A stretch of 64,000 bases of DNA from Henricia sp. BOLD:AAB3569 (Eukaryota > Echinodermata > Asteroidea > Spinulosida > Echinasteridae), in the NCBI GenBank assembly GCA_037783545.1, contig JBBELK010000635.1, positions 434,001 to 498,000 on the forward strand. The letters run 5' to 3'. The notes beneath the pieces were generated by a model. The model did not search any database, was not told where the DNA came from, and saw only the letters and a list, made by a program, of their open reading frames with translations. Shown in pieces: positions 43,960 through 55,090 of this stretch; positions within the stretch are counted from its first letter, which is position 1, and each line of letters opens with the position of its first letter. The position numbers and the translations under genes were made by a program.

Positions 43960-46900
43960 ATGATTGTCTCGATCGTATTGAGTTGTTTGTTCCTCGTGGC
44001 TCGGCCCAACTTAGCTGATGCCCTTAATCCCAAATGCTGTGCGACATGCATGAATATAGGTTTCGCTCTCCGACCGTTTTATACGGGTGCCACGGATGCC
44101 GCCAAAAAGAGCCTTGACCTCATTAACGAAGCGGCAAGATGCTGTCCAGGTAATTTTTTAACTCAATGTATTCCTCGTGGTTTCATCTTTAGGTATCTCA
44201 ACAACATTATAGGGCATCCTCTTGCAACAGTGCCTCTAGGCACAGGCGCGTCCGCAATGTACGCGCGCGCCAAATTCGTGCCACGAAATACGCAGCTCCA
44301 TGCCTTTGCTATGGAGTTGCGTATTTCGTGGCACGAATTTGGCGCGCGCGCATTGCTGACGAGTCTGTGCTTTTAACGCACTCTTCTACTACTCGTTCGT
44401 CCCGAGGCCCTGTTGAAATCCGCCCAATTTAGTTGTGGGATCAGCAACGACAGAAATCTTGTCGCCCAATCAGTACGCTTGGTAGTACATTGTGGGTGTT
44501 CAAATACACGCGCGCAGATTGCATGTAAGTTTACACAGTACTATCGTAGCGCTGGCCGTGTAGCCTATACGTACGTCTGCGTCGGCGATATGCTGCTATT
44601 TAAAACATACAGGGGAATCCGTACACGTTGGTCAGCATGCATCCCCGTTATTTAAATTTGAAAAACTGCGTATTCTAGTAAGTAAGATCGACGCCGGAAA
44701 ATTCATCGCGGCGTGAGGGGAGGAGGAGGTGGTGGAATTTAAAGTGAAATGAGGAAATAAAATTTACAGGATCACAAAAGCTCTTCTCATGCAAGTTGAT
44801 TCTGTGACTCTCAGAGCCTCGTTTCAATCCAAATTCCCTTCAAACCGAATTTTCTGAAAGCGATTGACGGGCGTCAAGATTACGTGCGAAAATGCTCCTT
44901 AATTGGTTCTCAATTTTTTAAAGTTCTTTTTTACAATCGAGATTTGTTGTTTAAAAATTAAAAAAATATATTTCTTTCAAAAAAGAAAAGAAAAAAAGTA
45001 CACTTGTAATGAAAAGGTACACTAATAAAACGTAGTTTAAAACTTACGTTTGTAACACCCAAGATTTTTTTCAGCAATTGTGACGATCTTTCAATTGGGA
45101 AATCAATTTTTATCTTTTTTTTTTTTTTTTACTTTCTAAAATAAATTGTCAACATCTTGTCTCACTGACCGTTTCTCCAGTGGTTGGGCCCCTTGGAATG
45201 GCAGGTGGTCGCATCAAGGACTCGTTCCTGTCAGCTTCATCCTCTTACAAACAATCTACCCATGGACCACATAGAGCTCGCCCTACATCGAAAGGTAGGC
45301 CCTAATATTTGAATAGCATTCTGTATGTGTTATAAAACTGTAATTTAGTTAGGGCCTACGTAAAGATCCTGTATTTAAAGGTTTTTCAATCATGTAATCT
45401 CAGTCCCAGCTTAAAGGCACAGGCTCGTCAGCAATGCGCGCCCGCCAAATTCGTGCTCGAAACACGCAGCTCCATGCCTTTGCTATGGAGCTGCGTATTG
45501 CGTGGCACACATTTGGCGGGCACGCATTGCTGACGAGCCTGTGCCTTTAAGACACATCTTTTTGTTCAGTATTACCAGACTTGATGCTCTTGATGATGCT
45601 CTTTGGTTTTAACGTTTAATATTTTTTATCTATGTACATGTATATATGTATGTTATCACTTTGGTTTATACTGTAAAGCGCCTAGAGGCCCTGGCATTTG
45701 GCGCTATACAAGATTGCTATTATTATTATTATTATTATTATTATAATCTATTTTTAAGAAAAGAGATCGCAAAATGATATTATATCTGGGCTCTTTCTGT
45801 GGACAGGTTACGCTGGATCTTGGTCTGCTGCCAAAGATGACACGAGTCCGTGGATTCAAGTGAGCTTCTATCACCCAGTCAAAATAACCGGAGTGGTGAC
45901 CCAGGGTCGATCTGACGGGTATAATCAGTGGGTTTCCAGATATCAAGTAGCTTGTAGCCAAGACGGCAAGAAGTGGTACAGCGTGGCTAATGAGAAAGGA
46001 ACAAAAACGGTCAGTACCAGCATCCAAGAGCAAGTTCGGGCGGGCGACTATTATACAAATATTGACTGCAATGAGGGGCATGGTTAAGATTATAGGCCCA
46101 AGGTGATCTCGAAGCCATGACTATGCCCCGAGGCGGACGCCGAGGGGCATAGTCATGGCTTCGAGATCACCGAGGGCCTATAATCTTAACCATGACCCGA
46201 ATAAACAGCAGTCAATATTTGTTTTATATACCGAATGTGTAGATTTTTGTCATCTGGTTGGTTAAAAGTAACGAGACATCATACAGTCATGACAGTGGTC
46301 CTTCGCGTTTCGATTTCGGAAGCTGGTCTACGGCGCAAAAGTTGTATATTTACAGCAAACATTGTAGCATAATCACCTGGCACTTTAGTAGCACATTTCA
46401 CCTGACACAGTTTTCACTGTAGGCCACTTCTCTTACTTTCTTAAGGACTTCATCATCTACGACAGACGACAAAATGACGTCGAGATTCCGCCATTACCGT
46501 CCTGGTGAATGTTTACGTGAAGCGCACAGCTGCATAGTTGGTGCACAGCTACAGCTATGCTAACACATGTAATGCGCGCGTCCGGAACCCGCTAAATGAC
46601 TATGCCCACGGGCATAGTAAAGACTATGCCCGCTGGCATAGTCACAATTCTGCGCGGCGGTGTCTAGCTATTTCAATGCCCGCACTTTTAACCAATCAGA
46701 TGACAGGAATCTGTATATGAGGTATATAAAGTTAACTAGACCATTGTCGTTACGGAGCATACAACTCTGTGATACGGAGCAAGCGCAGCATGCGTGGTTT
46801 GACTGTAGCTAGTCTGGCTAGACTAACCTACCCCCGGCCCCGGGGCTTGGTTCCTCTAGTCAGACTATATAGCTTGTCAAACCACGCAGCGTTCGGATGG

Positions 46901-48574
46901 CATCTACATCCTATGGTTCAGTCTATAACTACAGTCGCCCGCCCGAACTTGCTCCTAGATGTTACCCGAACGCTGCGTGGTTTGACTAGCTGGTCTGACT
47001 TGAGGAACCAAGCTAGCTCCAGGGGTAGGTTAGTCTAGTTAACTATAGTCGCCCACCCGAACTTGCTCCAAATAGCCTTTGGCAGACATAGGAGGGCGCA
47101 CTTTTATTTGGGTATGAAGTAATATGCAAAATAACTGCATTTTATCACTGCGGATTATTAATAGACCTATGACATAATGACGTCACGCAATGTTTACCGC
47201 GGTGCATTATGGGTGAAAAGTGGGACGAAATCTCTGTATCTCTAGTTTGGGTACGTTGTATGCATAGCGCCTAGCGTCTAGTCAATTTACGATTTGACCT
47301 AGAACTAATTGCAATAAAAAATCATTATAAATTGAATCTGGGCCGCAACATTCAATAAACAACATATTACAAAAACTACTTGTTTCTTTTGAGTGGAAAG
47401 GCGTTTTTGAAGCAGTTTTTATTCCTCATTTATAATAAATGCATTTTTTTAACACCCTAGGTGTTAAAACTAATACTTGTGGTGTTAACATTTAACACCA
47501 GCCTCAGTATCTATATAAGACAACATCACTGGTGTTAATTTAACACCACAGTTTTTGCAGTGTAACACAATTGTTAAACACATAAATATATAGGATTTTT
47601 GGTACGAAATACATTTTTTCAAGAAATCATACCCAAATTAAAAAAACAGCGCCGCCTCTTCTTGTTCCGTCATATTTCAAGCAAGCTAATCTTGAGAGAT
47701 ACTTTATACAGATCGTATCGAATGTAATGCACCTATCAATTGTTCCCCCTCCCCCGCTGCCCCACCCCCTAGGTCACGTTTTTCATGCCCCAGGGTGGGG
47801 CATTTGACCCATTTTATGTGCATTTTGTTTGCGCATGTTTTGCACCCGAGGGTGGGGATTTTTGTCACCTAAATGTTGCCCCAGGGGTGGGGATTTTGTC
47901 ACGAAAAAAGTGACAATCCCCACTTCTTAGCTGTGGTACCCCGGGGGGGGGGGGGGGGGGGGACAATTGATAGGTGCATAACATCTACAGTTCCTTTGTT
48001 CCTTGAGGAAATACATGGTTGCACATTTTGTGCTTACATTGTTTACCAATTTAAATGTCAAAAGTTGCCGCACAAGATGGCAGCTATTCGACAGGGTCTG
48101 AAAGAGTGAAATTAGGGAATAGATGTTTTCGAGTAAAAATCTCTCTAAGTTTAGAGTAAAAAAAGTTTGAAAAAGGACGCCTTCCAGTGACACCTCGAGT
48201 GAAATATCAATTTATTGGGGTGAGGGAATTTCACTCCAAATCGTCTTGCCCCTAGTTTTAGAGTGAGGGTTTTTTTTAAAACTCGAATGGAGTTAATTTT
48301 CACTTTTAGGAATTTAAAGAGTAAACCCATTTTCTTGAATTGTTGTAATAGGTGAAGCCGGGTGATACCGTTGTAATCGCTCGGAATAAATCCTTTTCAA
48401 TTTTATCCTCTGTTCTTGTTTCAGTTTGTGGGCAACAGTGACAGTCTTACCCCTGTGACCAACTCGTTCCAGAATATGGTGTACGCACAGTATTTGCGTA
48501 TAGGGCCGACTGAATGGAACAATTACCCAAGTTTGCGCTTTGAAGTACTTGGTTGCCGACTTACAGGCCAGTAA
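43960..48574 (+). CDS. Secreted discoidin (F5/8 type C) domain protein, four exons
   Basis: Exons 43960-44149, 45181-45294, 45807-46009 and 48425-48574 join in phase to give 218 aa. Donors are CAG|gtaatt, AAAG|gtaggc and ACG|gtcagt; acceptors are tctccag|, ggacag| and gtttcag|. Residues 1-21 look like a signal peptide. A cysteine-bearing segment follows (CC at 26-27, C30, CC at 61-62). The discoidin domain spans ~62-213: PLGMAGGRIKDSFLSASSSY, WSAAKDDTSPWIQVSF, VKITGVVTQGR, RYQVACSQDGKKW, AQYLRIGPTEWNN and the closing Cys213, which usually pairs with the N-terminal Cys. Discoidin domains bind glycans, collagens or phospholipids outside the cell, so an extracellular adhesion or lectin role is inferred. 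The introns are loaded with MITEs. The ACG|gtcagt donor is the weakest join, but the domain continues correctly across it. Confidence 0.88.
44215..44690. repeat. ~370-bp interspersed repeat, copy 2, carrying a MITE
   Basis: Same repeat as 18,835-19,210 but split by the family A MITE at 44,233-44,376. Lies in intron 1 of the discoidin gene. Confidence 0.6.
44233..44376. repeat. TTAA palindromic MITE (family A), copy 3
   Basis: GGCACAGGCGCGTCCGCAAT..ATTGCTGACGAGTCTGTGC with TTAA on the right; the left target has decayed to TCTA. Confidence 0.8.
45411..45550. repeat. TTAA palindromic MITE (family A), copy 4
   Basis: TTAAAGGCACAGGCTCGTC..GACGAGCCTGTGCCTTTAA, complete. Closely matches 52,880-53,019 in reverse. 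Intron 2 of the discoidin gene. Confidence 0.88.
46030..46235. repeat. Long perfect hairpin next to discoidin exon 3
   Basis: Arms (TGGTTAAGATTATAGGCC, GGTGATCTCGAAGCCATGAC, TATGCCCCGAGGCG) meet at 46,130 and start ~20 bp after the exon 3 donor. The flank GAGCAAGTTCGGGCGGGCGA recurs inverted at 46,930-46,955 and 47,043-47,068. Confidence 0.75.
46780..47045. repeat. Foldback element (GCGTGGTTTGACT arms)
   Basis: Several nested inverted blocks: GCGTGGTTTGACT, CTAGACTAACCTACCCC, CTTGGTTCCTC, CCGAACGCTGCGTGG. Intron 3 of the discoidin gene. Confidence 0.65.
47450..47575. repeat. Short-word palindromic element (GGTGTTAA words)
   Basis: AACACC/GGTGTT words in both orientations, ending CAGTTTTTGCAGTGTAAC. 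Same terminus as the ACTCAAC element at 33.0 kb. Confidence 0.6.
47728..47979. repeat. MITE with poly-C/G arms (family G), copy 2
   Basis: TGCACCTATCAATTGTTCCC..GGACAATTGATAGGTGCA with a 20-base G run. Inverted relative to 15,984-16,273. Confidence 0.85.
48105..48320. repeat. Short-word element (GAGTGAAA/TTCACTC words)
   Basis: GAGTGAAA, TTAGAGT, TTCACTC and ACTCGA words alternate in both orientations between 48,105 and 48,310, ~100 bp upstream of discoidin exon 4. Confidence 0.5.
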
Positions 48575-48758
48575 AATGGTAGTTCGACGATCAACGTAAA
48601 AGGATATGCATACAATTTCCTCTGACACGATTAAATACATTTGGTGGAGGTTTTTCCCCTCAAACCCGGCCTAATTTTCGTGATTATATGTTGAAATTAC
48701 CTCACAAGTACCTGTAGACAACCTGAGTTTCCGACAATCGCAGCAAAATTTTAGGCCC

Positions 48759-49360
48759 ATATACAGGGTGTTTAAAAAAAAAAGAAACCGAGATTAATTT
48801 GTTAATTTTGTGGAGATGGCTAAATATTTTGGAAATTGGCAACGACCATCTATTAGCTAATGATGTCCTCTTTCTTATGACACCACGAAATCCAATTTAC
48901 AGTCACACATGACTGAGCACGGAGCAGTGTATAATAAACCATGTCAGAACTCACCAGATTCACCGCAGCCTAACTCCAACAATTTCCATACCTTAAAAAA
49001 AAGGAAGAAAGACCAGTGTGTCCTCAACAAAGAAAATGAACAACCTTTCCAACTTTTAAGGAGTGTGCAATGAAATAACAGGCTGAGGATTACATAATTT
49101 GGAGGTCCAACAAAAGCCCTGCACTGGGCAGACATGGTTCATTATGAAAACATCTTTTTGGTGCAAGACCAGTTCTGACATGATTGATTACACTTCTCCG
49201 TGCTCAGTCATGTGTGACCGTAAATTGGATTTCGTGGTGTCATAAGAAAGAGGGCAACATTAGCTAATAGATGGTGTTTGCCAATTTCCAAAATATTTAG
49301 CCATCTCCACGAAATTAACAAATTAATATTGGTTTCCTTTTTTTGTAAACACCCTGTATA
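48759..49360. mobile_element. Non-autonomous mariner-like element with ~160-bp terminal inverted repeats
   Basis: TATACAGGGTGTTTAAAAAA..TTGTAAACACCCTGTATA. The long arms (TTAGCTAATGATG, GACACCACGAAATCCAATTT, CACACATGACTGAGCACGG) are almost identical. No transposase in the ~250-bp centre. Termini resemble those of the split mariner at 38,318. Confidence 0.8.
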
Positions 49361-49399
49361 AATCGTGCATGGAAACATTTGTACAACAGCTGCAGTGGA

Positions 49400-50060
49400 C
49401 GGCCGGTTTTAGTAAGGTTTTTGCGTGCACGGTTATGAATGGTTGCATGGTTGAATGGTTTATTGATCTCTACGACCCAAGAGGAGTATGAGAGCCAGTA
49501 CAGGTTACAAAGTAATTAATATAAAGGTTATGAAGGTTAAGAAAATAAAGTACAAGTTAGCTTTATATAATACATTATCAATATGCAAGAATTAGTATAA
49601 CCTTTTACATTAAACAATAACTCAATTTAACAGTGTTTGGGTTAGTCCAGTAAAACCTCTTTATATAAGTGCGTCTGTCTTCGTGAAGTGCATTACAAAC
49701 AAGAGTATAGTGGAATTCATCACAATTGGCTTCAATATTAAACGGGCATACTGTGATATTAACAGGTGATTGGGAAGGTAAATAGCGGACTTCAGATGAT
49801 GGAAGGTGGTGGTTTCCACAACGAAAACGAGCTATCTACTAGAATTATTTAATTTGACAAGGTACTTCTCAGAATCTAAGTTAGTTTTAATAAGTTTATA
49901 AAAGGTACATAGTCTGTTATTTGAAATGTCACAGTCCAAGTGCTATTTAGCTATATCCTGTAGTCTACGATCAAAGTCTTTATAGTCTATTTTTAGAAGA
50001 AAAAACACTTATTTCAGTTTGATTCCATAAAACAGAAAATCCAGTATCATCTAACAAGGA
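49400..50060. other. Non-coding, AT-rich stretch
   Basis: No ORF, exon or repeat structure recognised by eye. Confidence 0.5.
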
Positions 50061-50061
50061 T

Positions 50062-50427
50062 TTAAAGGAGTGTGACCAGATCACTTTTTTTTACCCATAA
50101 CTCCCCGGTACTTACCTTATGGGTCATGAGATTTTTATATCATAACATCCGTTATATTTGTCTGATTACGAAACTGAAACTCCCGCGCTTCTAGGCCGCA
50201 TATTTCCGAGGATATCGTCGAAAATCCACCGATTATTTGTAAACTAATTTTCCAGTATCAACGTTTATCCGCTGAAAGCATACTCGATAGTTTTGTTCAA
50301 TTTTTTACTGGAAATTCAGATGTTTTCGGGTTTTTGGGACATGGGAGGTGTGTATGGGACTTACTTGATAATATTGGTAAGTTACATCGAAAACTATTTT
50401 CCAGAAACTCTGGTCACGCTCCTTTAA
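50062..50427. repeat. TTAA-targeted MITE (family D), copy 3
   Basis: TTAAAGGAGTGTGACCAGAT..CTGGTCACGCTCCTTTAA. Near-identical to 13,204-13,570 in reverse. Confidence 0.85.
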
Positions 50428-51261
50428 CACACCCGGTCCATTTAGAATGTACAATATTTTGGTCAAAAAGTGCTCTCATAAGACGATACACAGTGTTAGA
50501 AAGACTATTAGGACGGGTAGATATCACGGCTATACTATAGTAAGTTATAAATACCGAATACAAGATTGGAAAACTTGAACAAGATATGGGAAAAACGGGA
50601 ACCACAGCATATTAGACCGCTGCCTTTAAATTTCAGCCGTACAAATGCAGTACGTAATACTTTAGAAAACCATAAAACCAAATCACATTTAGTTGGCAAT
50701 TTAGGGTACCATTTTACGTGGGAAAAAAATTATGGTGTTTGTTATATTGCTATCAACACTTTCAGTCTGCTTTTTTATGTCAACTCGTGAAGTAGAATTT
50801 AGGGAAACCGCAAATGATGTATTAGCTGCATGGGCTTTAAAACATTTACATTGCGTTATCTCTTGTGTTCTATCATGTTATTCTGTTTAATTTTCCTGTT
50901 TTATTTTACCTTCTTTGACCACGTTCTTGTACTTTGGTTTAATTTGCTAACCTGGGGCACTAGTGTGCCATTAAATAACTATGCATTTAGATGTCAGTGT
51001 TTATTTAGTTGTTTTTGTTTTAATTTCCATCATGTCTACGCTATGTGAATCGCCTGTAGATTAATTGCAAACGCAAGGTTCAATATTTGTGGTACATACT
51101 CACCGAGGGTATGTACAGCGTCCAGTTAAACAGCTTAACCTGTCTATATCCGATTGCCGGTGGTAGCTACGCACGCGTTTCGGGTTACAGTGTTGGAGTT
51201 AAAATGTTTACTTCATCCAATAAAAAGAATGTGTGATTGTGTACGCTGTAAAACAATTTCT

Positions 51262-51375
51262 AAAATGTTTACAGTAATTTACTGGCAGCTGAGTTGCCAG
51301 TAATTTACTGTAAAAGAAAATTACAGTAAATTACTGGCAACTCAGCTGCCAGTAATTTACTGTAAAATTTACAGT
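51262..51375. repeat. Palindrome of TTTACAGTAATTTACTGGCA
   Basis: Four copies of the word TTACTGGCA/TGCCAGTAA arranged as an almost perfect palindrome, abutting the family C MITE that starts at 51,375. Confidence 0.75.
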
Positions 51376-51715
51376 ATACACCAATCCGGTAACTAAGATC
51401 TCCTCCCTGCATATCCGCCATAGCTGGGGGGCGTCCAGTGCATGGGCTGTGCGTTTTGTGTTGCTGTTAGAACGAAAAGCGCTCATCCATTACATGCACG
51501 AACGAGCCTCCTTTGCGTACACGCGACGCGCCCGCCTTTGCGTACACGCGACGCGCCCGCCTTCGCGCGCACACAACCCTACAAAGACGCGCAACTTGTT
51601 CGAAGTAAACAAATGCAGCTTCAGCAACAACAAAAACATACAGTTCATTCAGTGGAAGCCCCCCAGCTATGGCGGATGTACAGGGAAGAAGACCTTATTA
51701 CCGGATTGGTGTATA
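51375..51715. repeat. TA-type MITE (family C), copy 3
   Basis: TATACACCAATCCGG..CCGGATTGGTGTATA with a GC-rich minisatellite core (CGTACACGCGACGCGCCCGC). Abuts the next MITE directly. Confidence 0.85.
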
Positions 51716-52178
51716 GGGCTTGGGAATCGACGTCACGACACCATTATTGACGTCATTCTCGGCCGCCATTCAAGGTAGTGAATGGTTGCTATGCGAACTG
51801 GCGTGCAGCCTCGTCAACTTTAGATGCGTGCGGCGCCCGCGCGATTCCATGATCACGCAAACAACGACCTAGTAGTTGAATTCGACATGTCGCGGCGCGG
51901 CGCATGCATCCTGCACGCGTGGGAACAAAACAAGCTGAACGTATCGTTAAACTGTAGTGCAAAGTGCACAAAAATAAAACTAGTGCTCAACTTACGAGGG
52001 TGGACCAATTGTGTTGCCTACTAGGCCTTCGTCAGGGTGGTTGTGGGTCTTTGCACTACAGTTTAACAGTGATACGCAGCTCCCATTGCTGAACGTACTC
52101 GCGCATGTTACTGGCAACAAACATGGCGCAAACCACTGCATTGTGACGTTGCATGACATCACATTCCCAAGCCCTATA
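51712..52178. repeat. TA-targeted MITE (family B), copy 3 (inverted)
   Basis: TATAGGGCTTGGGAATCG..CATTCCCAAGCCCTATA, opposite in orientation to the copies at 7.7 and 30.0 kb. Its TATA ends are shared with family C MITEs on both sides. Confidence 0.88.
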
Positions 52179-52462
52179 CACCAATCCGAGCTGCAAAGTC
52201 ATGGTCCATGTACGTCCGCCATAGCTGGGGGCCATCCAGTGCCATGAACTGTGGGTTTTGTGTTGTTGATATGCTGTTACATTATGTTGTCACTTCGAAC
52301 AATTTTGCGCGTTTATTTGCTTGCGAAGCCTGTGTACGCGTACACGCGTTGTGCGCTGTTCGATTTAACAACAAGACAAAGCGCCCAGTCCATGGCAGTG
52401 GATGGCCCCCAGCTATGGCGGACTTGCAGGGAAGGAGTCCTTAGCAACCGGATTCGTGTATA
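52175..52462. repeat. TA-type MITE (family C), copy 4
   Basis: TATACACCAATCCGAGCTG..CCGGATTCGTGTATA, ~288 bp, directly continuing from the preceding MITE. Confidence 0.82.
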
Positions 52463-52589
52463 GCTAATTAATTACTGAAGAATCACCTGCAAGGTAAATT
52501 GCTCTGATTTTCACATGAACACTGAGAGAAAGTACTGTAAAACGTCAACCGTTTTTTATGCCTTACTTTTGGAAGATTTTATATGTAGG

Positions 52590-53020
52590 CCAAACTGATT
52601 TTACAGATGTATCAATGCTTCAGAAAACCTTGAAAATCTATATATGGATTTTGTGAAGAGAACCACCTTCGGTTGTCAATTTCCAGCATGAAATACCATT
52701 TTGAACGGAAACAGATTCATGTGGTTTTTGTTACCATTGCTATCAAAACTTTGAGTAAGGTTGTTCTTGTCAACTCATGAAAAACAAAATTGGGTCGTTG
52801 CAAATGATACAATGGGCTTTTACGTTCCAGGTTCCCAACTTTGGTACAGAGGGTTACACTTGGGTATTCAACTTCACAGTTAAAGGCACAGGCTCGTCAG
52901 CAATGCGCGCCCGCCAAATGTGTGCCTTGCAATACGCAGCTCCATAGCAAAGGCATGAAGCTGCGTGTTTCGAGTACGAATTTGGCGGGCGCGCATTGCT
53001 GACGAGCCTGTGCCTTTAAT
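52590..53020. repeat. Inverted copy of the 33.3-33.7 kb repeat plus a family A MITE
   Basis: 52,590-52,830 is the reverse of 33,340-33,640. The family A MITE (copy 5, 52,880-53,019, TTAA at both ends) follows. Confidence 0.75.
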
Positions 53021-53309
53021 TGGCAATTTCTCGTAATTGGCTCTTCACTAAATGTTGAAAATTAAAAACAAAAGTATCGAAATTGTAATCAACAATTTCA
53101 AGCTGTTTAATGCAATGATTCCGCCCGAGTTTTTGAAGGATTAACAGTAGGTTTGGCCAGTCTTAAACATACGTTTAAAACCGGCTATAGGGTCCTGGAG
53201 GCGCTGATAATGGCCGAGTAATGTGCGAGGTAGTCCAGGTACCGCACAGACTTTCGCGCCGGTTATTGTGGACCAGCGTGCACTGATTTGCCAGGTATAG
53301 TCGCGACTC

Positions 53310-53548
53310 TAAAAACAGATTGGTTGAATTCAACCAATTGGTTGGTAGATATGTGTCCAACCAATATATTGGTTAAAATAACCAATCATATTGGTTAAAA
53401 TGACCAATCCACATTGGTTAACCAATATAGATTGGTCATTTTAAACAATGTGATTGGTTAAAATAACCAATATGGTTGGTTATTTTAACCAATATATTGG
53501 TTGGACACATATCTACCAACCAATTGGTTGAATTCAACCAATCTGTGT
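53310..53548. repeat. Palindrome built of AACCAAT/ATTGGTT words
   Basis: More than fifteen AACCAAT or ATTGGTT words within 240 bp, arranged symmetrically around ~53,425 with perfect outer arms (AACCAATTGGTTGGTAGATA). Each word contains a CCAAT or ATTGG core. Confidence 0.75.
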
Positions 53549-53753
53549 TTAGAGTAGCATCTGCATGGTGCTCGACACACACGCATATGAGCGCCATAGC
53601 GTAAAAGCGGGAGTCTTGGATTTATGCAAATCTATGACGCAACTGGTCTATTCCCAGAGGCTTGCCGTTTGTAATTAGGGATCAGCGAAGCGTTTCTATA
53701 ATAAAGCAACCTCCTCCGTGACGTCTTCCCCCACTGTTACGGATCAGTTGAAA

Positions 53754-53878
53754 GGCTGCATCAGAATTACTGTCTTTGGCTGTTGCTATGCTGTTGCTAC
53801 GGGCAGGCAACGGCAGTGCTTAACAGCATAGCGACAGCCATAGTCATAGTCAAAGCCAGTAATTCGGATGCAGCCAAA
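53754..53878. repeat. Palindromic MITE (family I), copy 1
   Basis: GGCTGCATCAGAATTACTG..CAGTAATTCGGATGCAGCC with GGCTGTTGCTATGCTGTTGC inside. Second copy: 59,880-60,012. Confidence 0.8.
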
Positions 53879-54269
53879 GTCGGGTCTCTTGGTGGCGCTC
53901 AAGGCCATTCTAGACAATGTGGACCGCTTGGTGGCGCTGTAGGTCACTTTTCGGTTTGGTGACATAGAGCGAACTATAGACCACCAGCCCCTATATAACT
54001 CTATGGTGTAATTGTACACATAAATAACTCACGCGAGTGTAATGCGGACGTACCATCCAGAACACATCACCTAATGTGCAAGTTGACATCAGTTATAAAG
54101 AGCTACTGCAGCCTGAGGTAAAATGACTTTTATTGTGATGATATGTTCAAATATCCAGTCCAATTCAAAGAGATTTCCTTCAGTTTCGAAGGGCTTTCAA
54201 TGGTTGGTATACGGTGTAACGACTTGTGTGTATATGTACGTGTGTATTTCTGTATTTAAATGGGACGTT

Positions 54270-55090
54270 GCCCAAGTGCAACTTCGCCTAAACACCACTT
54301 CGCCCAAAAGCCACTTTGCCCAAAAACCACTTCGCCCAAACACCTACTTCGCCCAAATGCCACTTCGCCCTAAAACCACTTCGCCCAAACACCACTTCGC
54401 CCAAAAGCCACTTCGCCCAAAAACCACTTCGCCCAAATGCCACTTCGTCCTAAAACCACTTCGTGCACAGGCTGTGGTTCAGGGCGAAGTGGTTTTTGGG
54501 CAAAGTGATAACGACGCAGTTTTTGACTGTTGTCTCAAAAGTTAGACGAATTACGGAGCTGACTTTTACCCAGATTGGTTTCAATCATGCATAACTTCAA
54601 TCACACAGGGAGATAAAACTATTCGTAACGGTTTACCAATCAAACTTTAAACAGGGTCTTATGCAAGATTTAGCACCGCTAATTATTTTTGATTATATGC
54701 AATTATTTTCCTTAAGCCATGTAAGTACTGTATTCGCTTTCATATTTCTCAATAACACGGCCAATTTAGTTTCAGGTTGGTGTCGATGTCGCAATCGACC
54801 TTGCGCGCAGCGGCCATGACAGGGGGCAGGTTTTCATATTTAAATGGTGTGACAGAATATCCACAAAGTGCCTAATCGTACATGACGCACGGTGACAATG
54901 TGACTGCCCCCTTTCATGGCCGCCCATGCAAACAGTCTGTTAATTGAGATGTGTTCGAGAGACGTTTACTGTTTGGAGATCGAAGCCGATAAAACAAAAT
55001 AAAACAAAAATGTGTTTTCTTTGCTCTTAAAAACATTTAATAGTCACCCACCGAAACAAACATGAACATTGACAATTTCTCAGTTGATAT
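54270..55090. repeat. Inverted copy of the 33.8-34.4 kb composite, with expanded TTCGCCC minisatellite
   Basis: Includes a family E remnant (54,270-54,650, ending TTAA), here with about a dozen CACTTCGCCCAAA units (54,285-54,470), and a family H MITE (54,805-54,932). The copies at 34.2 and 36.3 kb hold only one or two units. Confidence 0.78.

Noticed and set aside
54123..54545. 140-codon open frame rich in PKCHFA / KPLRPK repeats (similar at 10,512 and 26,220)
   Set aside because: Translation of the TTCGCCC minisatellite inside family E MITEs; frame and length change in every copy.
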